Shown one piece after another: positions 25,660 to 35,081 of a DNA stretch of 64,000 bases. The translations under genes and the position numbers were made by a program. How positions within the stretch are numbered: the first letter of the stretch is position 1; the number at the start of each line of letters is the position of its first letter. The DNA is from Bacterioplanoides sp965200585 (lineage in GTDB: Bacteria > Pseudomonadota > Gammaproteobacteria > Pseudomonadales > Oceanobacteraceae): the NCBI RefSeq assembly GCF_965200585.1, contig NZ_OZ241361.1; one strand, 5' to 3'. The notes beneath the pieces are model-generated. The model had not been told where the DNA came from. It searched no databases and worked only from the letters and a program-made list of their open reading frames with translations.

Positions 25660-26408
25660 GAATCCATCTCCTTAAGAGGGTGCCATTGAATTGCGGCTCC
25701 CTTGCCATAACGTAAATCAACTGCGATGACCTGCTCAGCAGGCAGTGTGCTTAATAATCCATCCAGTCGTTTCATTCTTTCTTCAAAATATTGCCGCCCA
25801 AATTCAACTTTCCAGGAGTTGGATAATAAAACGGAAATCGAACCAACTTCTGTGACTTCTAATTCAAGCACATTTACCCGGCTCTTTTTTAACATTTGAT
25901 GCAAACGACGATAATTTCTCATCGCTTCATGAGCATACTGAGAACTACCTCGCATACGTGCCATTTTTTCGCCGCTAACAAAACCAGGTCGCGGCAAAAT
26001 ATCGCCAGCAACGGTTAATATTTCTTCACCGTTCCAGATCGCCATTGGGATATCTTCATGAACATTAATCACAATGGTACCCGGCCAGGATTTTTTAACG
26101 CGTTTCACATGAATCAGTGGTAATTCATCAACCTGCTGATACACCTGTTGTAAATCAACCGAAAAAAAACTTTCGCTTTTTAACCAGGTTAATTGTTGAA
26201 CAATTAAATCGGGCTGCCATAAGCTGAATTGCCCTTCTACTTCAACACTCTGAATTGGCCAGCTCTGATATAACCAACGACCACCCATGACCAAGGACAC
26301 AAATAACAGCGGGACAATAATCCAGGACACATTAATTTTTGGCCAATGCCATTGTCGCGGTTGTTTTTCGACGACCCGGGTTGCTCCCGTTAATGTGCCT
26401 TTTTTCAT
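25656..26408 (-). CDS. ftsQ: Cell division protein FtsQ
   Basis: Bitopic divisome protein that recruits FtsB/FtsL. The 250-aa product has a basic cytoplasmic N terminus, one membrane segment (VSWIIVPLLFVSLVMGGRWLYQSW), a POTRA domain (IQSVEVEGQFSLWQPDLIVQ) and the FtsQ beta domain (VKKSWPGTIVINVHEDIPMAIWNGEEIL). Overlaps ftsA by 4 bases; ddlB ends 2 bases upstream of its start. Confidence 0.93.
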   Translation of the reverse strand: MKKGTLTGATRVVEKQPRQWHWPKINVSWIIVPLLFVSLVMGGRWLYQSWPIQSVEVEGQFSLWQPDLIVQQLTWLKSESFFSVDLQQVYQQVDELPLIHVKRVKKSWPGTIVINVHEDIPMAIWNGEEILTVAGDILPRPGFVSGEKMARMRGSSQYAHEAMRNYRRLHQMLKKSRVNVLELEVTEVGSISVLLSNSWKVEFGRQYFEERMKRLDGLLSTLPAEQVIAVDLRYGKGAAIQWHPLKEMDS

Positions 26409-26410
26409 AA

Positions 26411-27343
26411 TCAGGCCTCAGACATACGCGGCTTAGCGTGTTGCAATAACTGAATAACCAATTCAGCAAACGATAAACCCGTTGCGTTTGCTGCCATCGG
26501 TACCAGACTATGATCTGTCATGCCAGGACTGGTGTTCGCTTCCAGCAGCCAGAAATTGCCGCTCTCACCATCCTGCATTACATCAATTCGTCCCCAGCCT
26601 TCACAGCCCAATACTTCAAACGCCGTTAATGCCAGCTGTTGTAATTCAGATTCTTTTTCAGCACTTAAACCACACGGCAATAAATACTGGGTGTCGTTTG
26701 CCTGATATTTAGCGTCATAATCATAAAATTCATGACTGGTTTTTAATTGAATTGCGGGCAATGCTTCATCACCAACAATAGCAACCGTAAACTCAGCACC
26801 AGATACCCATTGCTCGGCCAGCACCATCGCATCGTACTGGCTGGCAAATTCGAAACTTTGTTGTAATTCTTCGGCGCTATGAACACGGCGCATACCAATA
26901 CTGGAGCCTTCGCGCGCTGGTTTCACAATCGCGTTATGGCCCAGCAACTCGATGGTTGCCTGCCAGTCACATTGATCATTCAGCAACACCGCTTTTGGAG
27001 TAGGTAGCCCGGCAGCCTGCCAGATTAATTTGGTACGCCATTTATCCATCGCCAATGCTGATGCCATCACACCACTGCCGGTATAAGGTTTATCCAGCCA
27101 TTCCAGTACGCCCTGAATGGTGCCATCTTCACCGCCACGGCCGTGCAGAGCAATAAAGGCAATATCAAATTCTGCACCCGTTAGCTGAGCAATGGCATGC
27201 CCCTGAATATCAATAGCCGTTACGTCCTGTCCAGCTTGTTTTAATGCCTGAAAAACCGCATTGCCGCTATTCAGTGATACCGGGCGTTCGGCTGAATTAC
27301 CACCCATTAATACCGCAATTTTTCCTAAACCGGTTGCGCTCAT
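26411..27343 (-). CDS. ddlB: D-alanine--D-alanine ligase B
   Basis: ATP-grasp enzyme making D-Ala-D-Ala for the peptidoglycan stem. The 310-aa protein has VLMGGNSAERPVSLNSG, ALHGRGGEDGTIQG, the ATP-binding block IVKPAREGSSIGM and the metal-binding LLEANTSPGMT. It shares one base with the murC stop, as part of the tightly packed dcw cluster. Confidence 0.95.
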   Translation of the reverse strand: MSATGLGKIAVLMGGNSAERPVSLNSGNAVFQALKQAGQDVTAIDIQGHAIAQLTGAEFDIAFIALHGRGGEDGTIQGVLEWLDKPYTGSGVMASALAMDKWRTKLIWQAAGLPTPKAVLLNDQCDWQATIELLGHNAIVKPAREGSSIGMRRVHSAEELQQSFEFASQYDAMVLAEQWVSGAEFTVAIVGDEALPAIQLKTSHEFYDYDAKYQANDTQYLLPCGLSAEKESELQQLALTAFEVLGCEGWGRIDVMQDGESGNFWLLEANTSPGMTDHSLVPMAANATGLSFAELVIQLLQHAKPRMSEA

Positions 27344-28797
27344 CAGGCTTTCTCCTGCTCAGCTAACCACTGCGGCAACTCATTAGTTAATTGCACTGCC
27401 AGTGCACCAATATTACCGGCTCCCTGGGTCAGTAATAAATCACCTGGGCGCAATACATTACACAGTGGTTGTTTCACCGATTCATCCCGCTCGATAAAGA
27501 CAGGGTCAACCGCACCACGCTGGCGAACCGAACCACAAAGCGAACGTCCATCAGCACCGGCAATGGGTTTTTCTCCAGCCGGATAAACATCCATTAACAA
27601 TAAAACATCAGCCTGAGATAACACTCGTACAAAGTCTTCGTATAAATCGCGGGTACGGCTGTAACGGTGTGGCTGAAATAACATCACCAGACGGCGATCC
27701 GGAAAACCATTACGAATGGCTTCGAGTGTTACTTCTAATTCACGCGGGTGATGCCCATAGTCATCCACCAGCATAACGTTGCCGTCCTCCAGAGGGAATT
27801 CACCACATACCTGAAAGCGACGGCCCACCCCTTCAAATTTTTCTAATGCCGTCTGAATGGCGTCGTCAGCAACCCCTTCATCATCGGCTACGGCAATCGC
27901 CGCCAATGCATTCAGGACATTATGTTTGCCCGGCATACGCACACGAATATCCAGATCCGCTTTATCTCCCGGACGCTGCACGGTAAATCGGGTGAACATA
28001 CCATCCTGAGTTAAATCAACCGCGCGGTAATCGGCATCATCGGCAAAGCCATAGGTCACAAACTGGCGACTGACCTGAGGTAAAATAGAACGCACGTTAT
28101 CGTCATCAATACAGAGAACAGCCAGACCATAAAATGGCAGGTTATGCAGAAATTCAACAAAGGTATTTTTTAATTTTTCAAAATCACCGTCATAGGTCGA
28201 CATATGATCAGCATCGATATTGGTAACGATCGACACCATCGGTTGTAAATGCAAAAAACTGGCATCACTTTCGTCCGCTTCTGCCACCAGATAACGACTG
28301 CCACCCAAACGAGCATTGGTACCAGCACTGTTTAATTTACCACCAATGACAAAGGTTGGATCAAAATTCCCTTCCGCCAGAATGGATGTCACTAAGCTGG
28401 TCGTGGTTGTTTTTCCGTGAGTACCTGCAACAGCAATACCATGGCGGAAGCGCATTAATTCAGCCAGCATTTCAGCACGACGAACAATCGGCACACGACG
28501 TTCTATGGCTGCTTTAATTTCCGGGTTATTTTCATCAATCGCAGTTGATACAACCAGTACATCAGCCTGTTCAACATTTTCACTGTCGTGGCCAATAAAT
28601 ATTTTAGCGCCCATGCCTTCGAGTCTTTCGGTGGCTACACTGTTACGTAAATCCGAACCCGAAACCTGATAGCCCTGATTTAATAACACCTCAGCAATGC
28701 CACACATACCAACGCCACCAATACCCACAAAGTGGATACCACGAATCCGGCGCATTTCCGGAATTAAATGGGTCAGTGTATTTGTTTTAAGACTCAC
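27343..28797 (-). CDS. murC: UDP-N-acetylmuramate--L-alanine ligase
   Basis: Adds L-Ala to UDP-MurNAc. The 484-aa Mur ligase has the N-terminal Rossmann block HFVGIGGVGMCGIAEVL, the P-loop VAGTHGKTTTTSLV, the central NIDADHMSTYDG and the C-terminal DDYGHHPRE and FQPHRYSRTRDL. The gap to murG is only 3 bases. Confidence 0.96.
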   Translation of the reverse strand: MSLKTNTLTHLIPEMRRIRGIHFVGIGGVGMCGIAEVLLNQGYQVSGSDLRNSVATERLEGMGAKIFIGHDSENVEQADVLVVSTAIDENNPEIKAAIERRVPIVRRAEMLAELMRFRHGIAVAGTHGKTTTTSLVTSILAEGNFDPTFVIGGKLNSAGTNARLGGSRYLVAEADESDASFLHLQPMVSIVTNIDADHMSTYDGDFEKLKNTFVEFLHNLPFYGLAVLCIDDDNVRSILPQVSRQFVTYGFADDADYRAVDLTQDGMFTRFTVQRPGDKADLDIRVRMPGKHNVLNALAAIAVADDEGVADDAIQTALEKFEGVGRRFQVCGEFPLEDGNVMLVDDYGHHPRELEVTLEAIRNGFPDRRLVMLFQPHRYSRTRDLYEDFVRVLSQADVLLLMDVYPAGEKPIAGADGRSLCGSVRQRGAVDPVFIERDESVKQPLCNVLRPGDLLLTQGAGNIGALAVQLTNELPQWLAEQEKA

Positions 28798-28800
28798 GTT

Positions 28801-29862
28801 TTAATCTCTCAATATACTTTCAATACAGCCAGCTACCTGAGCGGTCGCATCGGGCATCGCTAACTGACGGGCCGTGTCGGCCATCTTCTGTAAAGCTGTT
28901 TTATCCGCCTGATATTCCAGCCACTGCTGTGCCAGCCATTGCGGCGTTAAATCCTGTTGCTGACGAATAATTCCAGCCTGACGCTGGGTTAAAAACCCGG
29001 CATTTGCAGTTTGATGATCATCCACGGCAAATGGAAAAGGAACAAAAATAGCCGCTTTACCCGCTGCTGCAATTTCAGACACGGTTAATGCCCCGGAGCG
29101 GCATACCACCAGGTCAGCCCATTCATAAGCCGCCGCCATGTCATCAATAAAAGCGGTGACTTTTGCTTTAATCCCGGCTTGCTGATATTCCTGCTGCAAA
29201 GCTTCGATATTACGCTTACCAGCCTGATGCCATAATTCCGGACGCTGATGCTCCGGCAAGCTTTGCATCGCTTCAAGCACGGCGGTATTCAACGCGACTG
29301 CACCCAAGCTACCGCCAACAACCAGCACCTTTAATCGTTCAGAATCTGAAGAAATTTGATTACCAATGGCAAAAACATCTTCACGAACCGGATTACCGGT
29401 TACTAATGCATTGTCCAGTGCTCCCGGAAATGCCTGCAAGCTCTGATCAGAAATTTTATGCAGTAATTTATTGGTCATACCGGCATAGGCATTCTGCTCA
29501 TGGATCAGCAATGGAACGCCTGATAATTTAGCCGCAACACCACCCGGGCCAGTGGCATAGCCTCCCATCCCCAATACCGCAACGGGCTTAACCTGCTTAA
29601 TAATTTTTCGCGCCTGCCAAACTGCTTTGGCAATCAATAAAGGGGCTTTGATTAAACCCAGCTTTCCTTTACCGCGTAAGCCTGCAATCGCAATGCAATG
29701 CAATGGGTAACCTGCAGCAGGCACCAGATCTTTTTCAATACCATTGGCGGTTCCCAGCCAATGAATATCATAGCCACGACTGGCCATTTCTTTAGCGACG
29801 GCTAATGCTGGAAAGACATGCCCTCCGGTTCCACCGGCCATAAAAAGAACGGCTTTAGTCAT
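28801..29862 (-). CDS. murG: UDP-GlcNAc--lipid I N-acetylglucosaminyltransferase
   Basis: Converts lipid I to lipid II at the cytoplasmic face of the inner membrane. The 353-aa GT28 enzyme begins MTKAVLFMAGGTGGHVFPALAVA, the GGTGGHxxPA loop. The acceptor-domain block CRSGALTVSEIAAAGKAAIFVPFP is present. Two ATGs in a row (29865, 29862) lie inside the end of ftsW; AAAAAGGAGCGGA precedes them, best spaced for 29862. A longer reading up to 29943 would use ftsW sequence in another frame and is rejected. Confidence 0.95.
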   Translation of the reverse strand: MTKAVLFMAGGTGGHVFPALAVAKEMASRGYDIHWLGTANGIEKDLVPAAGYPLHCIAIAGLRGKGKLGLIKAPLLIAKAVWQARKIIKQVKPVAVLGMGGYATGPGGVAAKLSGVPLLIHEQNAYAGMTNKLLHKISDQSLQAFPGALDNALVTGNPVREDVFAIGNQISSDSERLKVLVVGGSLGAVALNTAVLEAMQSLPEHQRPELWHQAGKRNIEALQQEYQQAGIKAKVTAFIDDMAAAYEWADLVVCRSGALTVSEIAAAGKAAIFVPFPFAVDDHQTANAGFLTQRQAGIIRQQQDLTPQWLAQQWLEYQADKTALQKMADTARQLAMPDATAQVAGCIESILRD

Positions 29863-31117
29863 CATTCCGCTCCTTTTTAATCTTTTGCGAAGATTTTTCT
29901 TTACCGCTGCGTTTTTTTCCGGCCACCGGCTTTTCTTCTTCAACCACTAGCGATGGGTTATCAATTTCATGTGCAACCCGCATAACGATGCCCACCATGG
30001 CACAGCAAACCAATAAGCTACTACCACCATAACTATAGAATGGCAGCGTTAGTCCTTTGGTTGGTAACAAACCAATATTTACACCCAGATTAATAATGAT
30101 CTGCAGCGCTAATAAAGCACCGATTCCAATAGCAACATAAGCACCATACAACTGCCCTTGTTGCTGTGCCCGCCAGGCGGTATGCCAGATAAAGCCAATC
30201 AGACAGGCCAGCAATGCCAGTGCCAATACACCACCCACTAAACCGGTTTCTTCCGCCCAGATAGCAAAAACAAAATCGGTATGCGCTTCCGGCAAATAAA
30301 ACAACTTCTGCACACTTTCGCCCAAGCCAACGCCAAACCATTCTCCACGCCCAAAGGCAATTAACGACTGAGTCAACTGATACCCAGTGCCGTACACATG
30401 CTCTGGTGACCAGGGGTTTAAATACGCCATTAACCGTTCAACCCGATAGCTCTCTGCGGTTAATGCGATGGCACTTAAAATCAGAGTAATGGTTAACAAC
30501 AGGAAAAACTGACCAGCTTTTACCCCACCCAGAAACAACTGAACCAGAGCCGCACCCATCAACACCACCACGGCGCCAAAATCCGGTTCCATCAATAATA
30601 AAAACACCATGGCGCCCAAAATCAGGAAAGGTTTCAGAAAGCCACTCCAGCTTTGCTGAACTTCATCTTTGCGGCGTACCAGATAGCCGGAAATAAAAAA
30701 CACCGCACTCAGCTTGGCAATTTCAGAAGCCTGAATTTTAATAAAGCCTAAATTCAGCCAGCGTTGGCTACCATTTACTTCATGACCAATACCCGGCACA
30801 AACACCAGAATTAAACCCATAAATGCTATTAGCAATAACAATGGCTCTACCTGACTCCACCAACGTAGTGGAATCTGGCTGACAACAAACAATGCGCTGA
30901 TACCTAATAACAGATACACCACATGGCGAATGGCAAAATAGTGTTCATTGCCGGTGTAATATTCAGCAATACCGGTCGAAGCCGATGCCACCATCAACCA
31001 ACCCAGGCACATCAGTGCCAGCCAGGGGAAAAACAACCGGTTTTTGCTTTGCCAGTTTAAGCGTTCGATAAACTGTTTAAGGGACGTCGTTTTTAAGGAT
31101 GCGATCAGCTCAGTCAT
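29855..31117 (-). CDS. ftsW: Lipid II polymerase / SEDS protein FtsW
   Basis: Septal peptidoglycan glycosyltransferase that works with FtsI. The 420-aa polytopic protein has around ten membrane segments, and the SEDS blocks GSQRWLNLGFIKIQASEIAKL, LLLMEPDFGAVVVL and PTKGLTLPFYSYGGSS. The C terminus is a long lysine-rich tail (KKRSGKEKSSQKIKKERNDD). It overlaps murG by 8 bases and murD by 8 bases. Confidence 0.95.
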   Translation of the reverse strand: MTELIASLKTTSLKQFIERLNWQSKNRLFFPWLALMCLGWLMVASASTGIAEYYTGNEHYFAIRHVVYLLLGISALFVVSQIPLRWWSQVEPLLLLIAFMGLILVFVPGIGHEVNGSQRWLNLGFIKIQASEIAKLSAVFFISGYLVRRKDEVQQSWSGFLKPFLILGAMVFLLLMEPDFGAVVVLMGAALVQLFLGGVKAGQFFLLLTITLILSAIALTAESYRVERLMAYLNPWSPEHVYGTGYQLTQSLIAFGRGEWFGVGLGESVQKLFYLPEAHTDFVFAIWAEETGLVGGVLALALLACLIGFIWHTAWRAQQQGQLYGAYVAIGIGALLALQIIINLGVNIGLLPTKGLTLPFYSYGGSSLLVCCAMVGIVMRVAHEIDNPSLVVEEEKPVAGKKRSGKEKSSQKIKKERNDD

Positions 31118-32564
31118 GATTCATCTCTCGCTCATCATTTACCGTCCCAGCGCTTAACTTGTCACTGGCCTGCTCATTCGCAGCCATAACCAATTGACGG
31201 AAATATTCACCGCGTACGGCATAATTGCGGAACTGATCAAAGCTGGCACACGCCGGTGACAATAAAATCAGATCTCCCGCTTCGGCATTCTGAAGCGCGG
31301 TTGCAAAAGCCTGGTCCATGGAATCAAAAATATGACTTTTACATAACGCTTTGCCGTCTTGCATAAAGTCTTGTTGAATGTTTTTAGCATCACGTCCATA
31401 TAACAATACTTCGGCAACGTACTGCTGGCAGGGTTGCACTAATTCATCAAAGGACTGGCCTTTATCAACGCCACCAGCCAACAACCAGATTTTACCTTTG
31501 GCGCCGGTACCCAAACCATTCACCGCTGCCAGCGTCGAACCCACATTAGTGCCTTTGGAATCGTTATAACAATCCACGCCATTAAGATTAGCAACCCACT
31601 GGCAACGATGAGCCAGACCCGGAAACTCACGAATAGCAGGTAATGATTGTTCCAGCTGAATACCCAGCGTTTCACATACGGCATCAACCAGCGCCAGCGC
31701 TGCCAATACATTGGCTAAATTGTGTCGGCCTTTGATTTTAATATCATCTGCTGACAACAAGCGTTGCTGCTCACGGTATAAATAATCGATGCCATCGTGA
31801 TTTTTTAGATAAAAACGCGATGATCCATCACTATTCAGTGAAAAGGCGATGTTGCAGTTTGTATTATCCGGCAGTGTTGCCTGATCATCACTATTTACAA
31901 CAACACGTTTTGCTCCCTGAAAGATACGTTGTTTAGCGGCCAGGTAATCACTCATACCCTGATAGCGATCCATATGATCTTCGCTCAGGTTCAGAATGGT
32001 CACTGCTTCAGCATTCAGATTCGTGGTGGTTTCTAACTGGAAACTGGACAGTTCCAGTACATAAATATCGGCTTCATCGTTATCGGTTAAATCCAATGCA
32101 GGCAAACCGATATTGCCGCCAACCCGAGCCTTCAGCCCACACTGATTCAGCATATCGCCAACCAATGAGGTGACGGTGCTTTTACCGTTTGAACCGGTAA
32201 TAGCAATAACGGGTTTATTCACATGCTCCTTGAATAACTGAATATCACCGGAAATCGCGACCCCCGCTTCAATTGCCTGCTGAATAGCAGGCTCAGCTAA
32301 GGCAACGCCGGGGCTGACAATCAGCTCATCATAAGAGACTAATAATTCACCATTCAGGTTACCGCAATAAATACGGCTCTGAGGAAATTCCTGCTGAATA
32401 TCAGCCAGACCTGGTGGCGTTTCACGGCTGTCGCATAAATCAAATGACCACCCCTGACGCTGAGCAAAACGTGCACACGACAACCCGGACAGTCCCAGTC
32501 CGATAATCATGCGCTTGGTGTTCGCAGCGTTTGTTGTTTCAGTGGTTGTCATTTGAGTCGTCAT
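31110..32564 (-). CDS. murD: UDP-N-acetylmuramoylalanine--D-glutamate ligase
   Basis: Adds D-Glu to the peptidoglycan stem. The 484-aa Mur ligase has GLGLSGLSCARFAQ at the N terminus, P-loop AITGSNGKSTVTSL, LNLSEDHMDRY, NDSKGTN and LLSPACASFDQF. Two Met-Thr-rich codons precede the conserved part (MTTQMTTTE), so the exact start is uncertain by a few codons. It follows mraY by 20 bases. Confidence 0.94.
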   Translation of the reverse strand: MTTQMTTTETTNAANTKRMIIGLGLSGLSCARFAQRQGWSFDLCDSRETPPGLADIQQEFPQSRIYCGNLNGELLVSYDELIVSPGVALAEPAIQQAIEAGVAISGDIQLFKEHVNKPVIAITGSNGKSTVTSLVGDMLNQCGLKARVGGNIGLPALDLTDNDEADIYVLELSSFQLETTTNLNAEAVTILNLSEDHMDRYQGMSDYLAAKQRIFQGAKRVVVNSDDQATLPDNTNCNIAFSLNSDGSSRFYLKNHDGIDYLYREQQRLLSADDIKIKGRHNLANVLAALALVDAVCETLGIQLEQSLPAIREFPGLAHRCQWVANLNGVDCYNDSKGTNVGSTLAAVNGLGTGAKGKIWLLAGGVDKGQSFDELVQPCQQYVAEVLLYGRDAKNIQQDFMQDGKALCKSHIFDSMDQAFATALQNAEAGDLILLSPACASFDQFRNYAVRGEYFRQLVMAANEQASDKLSAGTVNDEREMNHD

Positions 32565-32584
32565 TTAAATGCCCCCGTTATCCA

Positions 32585-33667
32585 TTAACGGATTTTTAAC
32601 GTTGCCAGACCAATCAGCACCAGAATAATGGTGACGATCCAGAAGCGTACAATGACTCGCGGCTCCGGCCAGCCTTTTAATTCATAGTGGTGATGCAGTG
32701 GTGCCATACGGAAAATACGTTTTCCGGTCATTTTGAAAGACGCTACCTGCAAAATCACCGATACGGTTTCAGCAACAAAAATACCACCCATAATAAACAG
32801 GATAATTTCCTGGCGAATAATCACGGCGACCGCACCCAGCGCCGCACCTAATGCCAGAGAACCTACATCGCCCATAAATACCTGAGCCGGGTAGGTGTTA
32901 AACCATAAGAAGCCAATGCCAGCTCCAACCATGGCCGCACAAAAAACCACCAATTCACCGGCACCGGCGATATAAGGAATATGCAGGTAATCGGCAAAAT
33001 TCACGTTACCGGCCAGATAAGCACATACCCCCAATGCCGCAGCCACCATCACCGTTGGCATAATGGCTAAGCCATCTAAGCCGTCGGTTAAATTCACCGC
33101 ATTACTGGAACCCACAATCACAAAGTAAGTTAATACCACAAACATCAGGCCCAGCTGTGGCATCACATCTTTAAAGAAAGGCACGACAAGCTGAGTTTCT
33201 TGTGGGCTTTGCGCGGAATAAAATAAATACGCAGCAGCTACCAGAGCAAATAGCGATTGCCAGAAATATTTCCAGCGCCCAGGCAAGCCACGAGAGTTTT
33301 TCTCGACCACTTTGCGATAATCATCAACCCAGCCGATGGCACCAAAAAATAACGTGACCAACATTACTACCCAAACAAAGCGGTTTTCCAGATCACCCCA
33401 TAACAAAGTGCTCACGGCAATCGATAATAAAATCAGCACACCACCCATAGTCGGTGTACCAGCTTTACTTAAATGCGATTTTGGCCCTACTTCACGAATC
33501 GCCTGACCAATCTGGTATTCACGTAATTTACGAATCACCACCGGCCCCAACAACATCGATACAATTAAGGCGGTAATTACCGACAAAATTGCTCTCAGTG
33601 TCAGATAGTTCACCACACCAAAACCCGTGTGGAATTGTGCTAACCAGTCTCCCAGCCATAGCAACAT
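32585..33667 (-). CDS. mraY: Phospho-N-acetylmuramoyl-pentapeptide-transferase MraY
   Basis: Integral membrane enzyme that makes lipid I on undecaprenyl phosphate. The 360-aa protein has about ten membrane segments and the motifs GTPTMGGVLIL, DDYRK, NLTDGLDGLA and the C-terminal APLHHHYELKGW. ATG 33667 (MLLWLGDWLAQF) follows GAGGAAAACTGAT and gives the family's usual length; upstream in-frame codons lie in murF. Confidence 0.96.
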   Translation of the reverse strand: MLLWLGDWLAQFHTGFGVVNYLTLRAILSVITALIVSMLLGPVVIRKLREYQIGQAIREVGPKSHLSKAGTPTMGGVLILLSIAVSTLLWGDLENRFVWVVMLVTLFFGAIGWVDDYRKVVEKNSRGLPGRWKYFWQSLFALVAAAYLFYSAQSPQETQLVVPFFKDVMPQLGLMFVVLTYFVIVGSSNAVNLTDGLDGLAIMPTVMVAAALGVCAYLAGNVNFADYLHIPYIAGAGELVVFCAAMVGAGIGFLWFNTYPAQVFMGDVGSLALGAALGAVAVIIRQEIILFIMGGIFVAETVSVILQVASFKMTGKRIFRMAPLHHHYELKGWPEPRVIVRFWIVTIILVLIGLATLKIR

Positions 33668-33668
33668 A

Positions 33669-35081
33669 TCAGTTTTCCTCTTCCCCAATACACAGCGCTT
33701 TAACGACTTGGTCCATACCAGCGCTACGCGACCCTTTAATCAACAACACATCGGTTGTCTGGGTCTGTTGTTGTAAATAAGTTATCAGCTCATCACGGCT
33801 GCTAAACCAGATTCCGCTGGCTTTCTTTTCATCCTGATTGATTTCGTCTTGACTGCAGTTAAACCGGGCAACGGTTTGTTTATTGTAATCACCGGTTGCT
33901 ATCAGTTTTTTAATTCCCTGCTGTTGTGCATAAGCCCCGACAGCAGCGTGAATATTTTCGGCATCGTCGCCAAGTTCTGCCATATCACCCAGCACCAGCC
34001 AGCTGTTATCAGCTTCGGCCAGCACATCAATCGCAGCATAAACAGATGCCGGACTGGCGTTGTAGCTGTCATCCAGAATACGCTGTCCCTGGCGACCGTC
34101 GCACCAACGCAAACGACCGGAAAAGGCTTCAGCACTTTCAAGGCCTGCAATAATTTTTTCCAATGGCATTTCAATGGCAATCGCAGCAGCCACAACGGCC
34201 AGAGCATTACGCACGTTATGCTCACCTAATAACGGCAAACGCACAGAATGAGACTCACCTTGCAAACACAGATTGAATTCACTGCCATTTAAACCAGTGC
34301 GCACGTTTTCAGCACGCACATCTGCCTCTGCAGCAAAGCCAAAGGTCAGAATATTCAACCCACGTTGTTGTGCTCGTTGATGCCAGTCGGAGAAATACAC
34401 ATCATCACGATTCAGAATCGCGCAGCCACCCGACTGAATAAAATCAATCAATTCACCTTTGGTTTTTACAATGCCTTCCAGGCTGCCAAAACCATCTAAG
34501 TGCGCAGCACTGGCATTAGTAATAATGCCAACCTGAGGTAAAACAAATTGTGCGGTGTAACCAATTTCTTTTAGGCCGCTGGCACCCAGCTCAATCATGG
34601 CTGCCTGATGCTGCGGCTGAAGCGCCAGCAATGTCAGTGGTGCGCCAATATGATTATTCAGGTTGCCCTGGGTCATCCAGGTAGCAAATTGCTGACTTAA
34701 CACATTGGCCATTAATTGTTTCACGCTGGTTTTGCCAGCACTGCCAGTCACCGCAATCACTGGGCCGGTAAATTGTTGACGCTGGTATTGAGCAATTTGC
34801 CCCAGTGCCAATAAACACTCAGGCACTTTAACTAAGGGTAAGTCCGGAAAATCGGCACTATCGACCTCTTCATCCACCAGTGCAGCAACTGCACCTGCAG
34901 ATTGTGCCTGAGTAATAAAATGATGGCCGTTAAAGCGTTCACCTTTTAACGGAATATAAAGATCACCGGGCTGAATAGTACGGGTATCGGTGGAAACACC
35001 AGAGATTTCACAATCTGCTCCCTGAACAATACTCCCATTTAACAAAGCCGTTACGTCGGATAAATAGAATGACTTAAGCAT
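33669..35081 (-). CDS. murF: UDP-N-acetylmuramoyl-tripeptide--D-alanyl-D-alanine ligase
   Basis: Adds the D-Ala-D-Ala made by DdlB. The 470-aa Mur ligase has SGVSTDTRTIQPGDLYIPLKGERFNGHHF, P-loop AVTGSAGKTSVKQL, GSLEGIVKTKGEL and DDSYNASPAS. ATG 35081 has a very strong ribosome-binding site (GGAGGT) and overlaps the murE stop; a seven-codon longer reading begins inside murE and is less likely. Confidence 0.95.
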   Translation of the reverse strand: MLKSFYLSDVTALLNGSIVQGADCEISGVSTDTRTIQPGDLYIPLKGERFNGHHFITQAQSAGAVAALVDEEVDSADFPDLPLVKVPECLLALGQIAQYQRQQFTGPVIAVTGSAGKTSVKQLMANVLSQQFATWMTQGNLNNHIGAPLTLLALQPQHQAAMIELGASGLKEIGYTAQFVLPQVGIITNASAAHLDGFGSLEGIVKTKGELIDFIQSGGCAILNRDDVYFSDWHQRAQQRGLNILTFGFAAEADVRAENVRTGLNGSEFNLCLQGESHSVRLPLLGEHNVRNALAVVAAAIAIEMPLEKIIAGLESAEAFSGRLRWCDGRQGQRILDDSYNASPASVYAAIDVLAEADNSWLVLGDMAELGDDAENIHAAVGAYAQQQGIKKLIATGDYNKQTVARFNCSQDEINQDEKKASGIWFSSRDELITYLQQQTQTTDVLLIKGSRSAGMDQVVKALCIGEEEN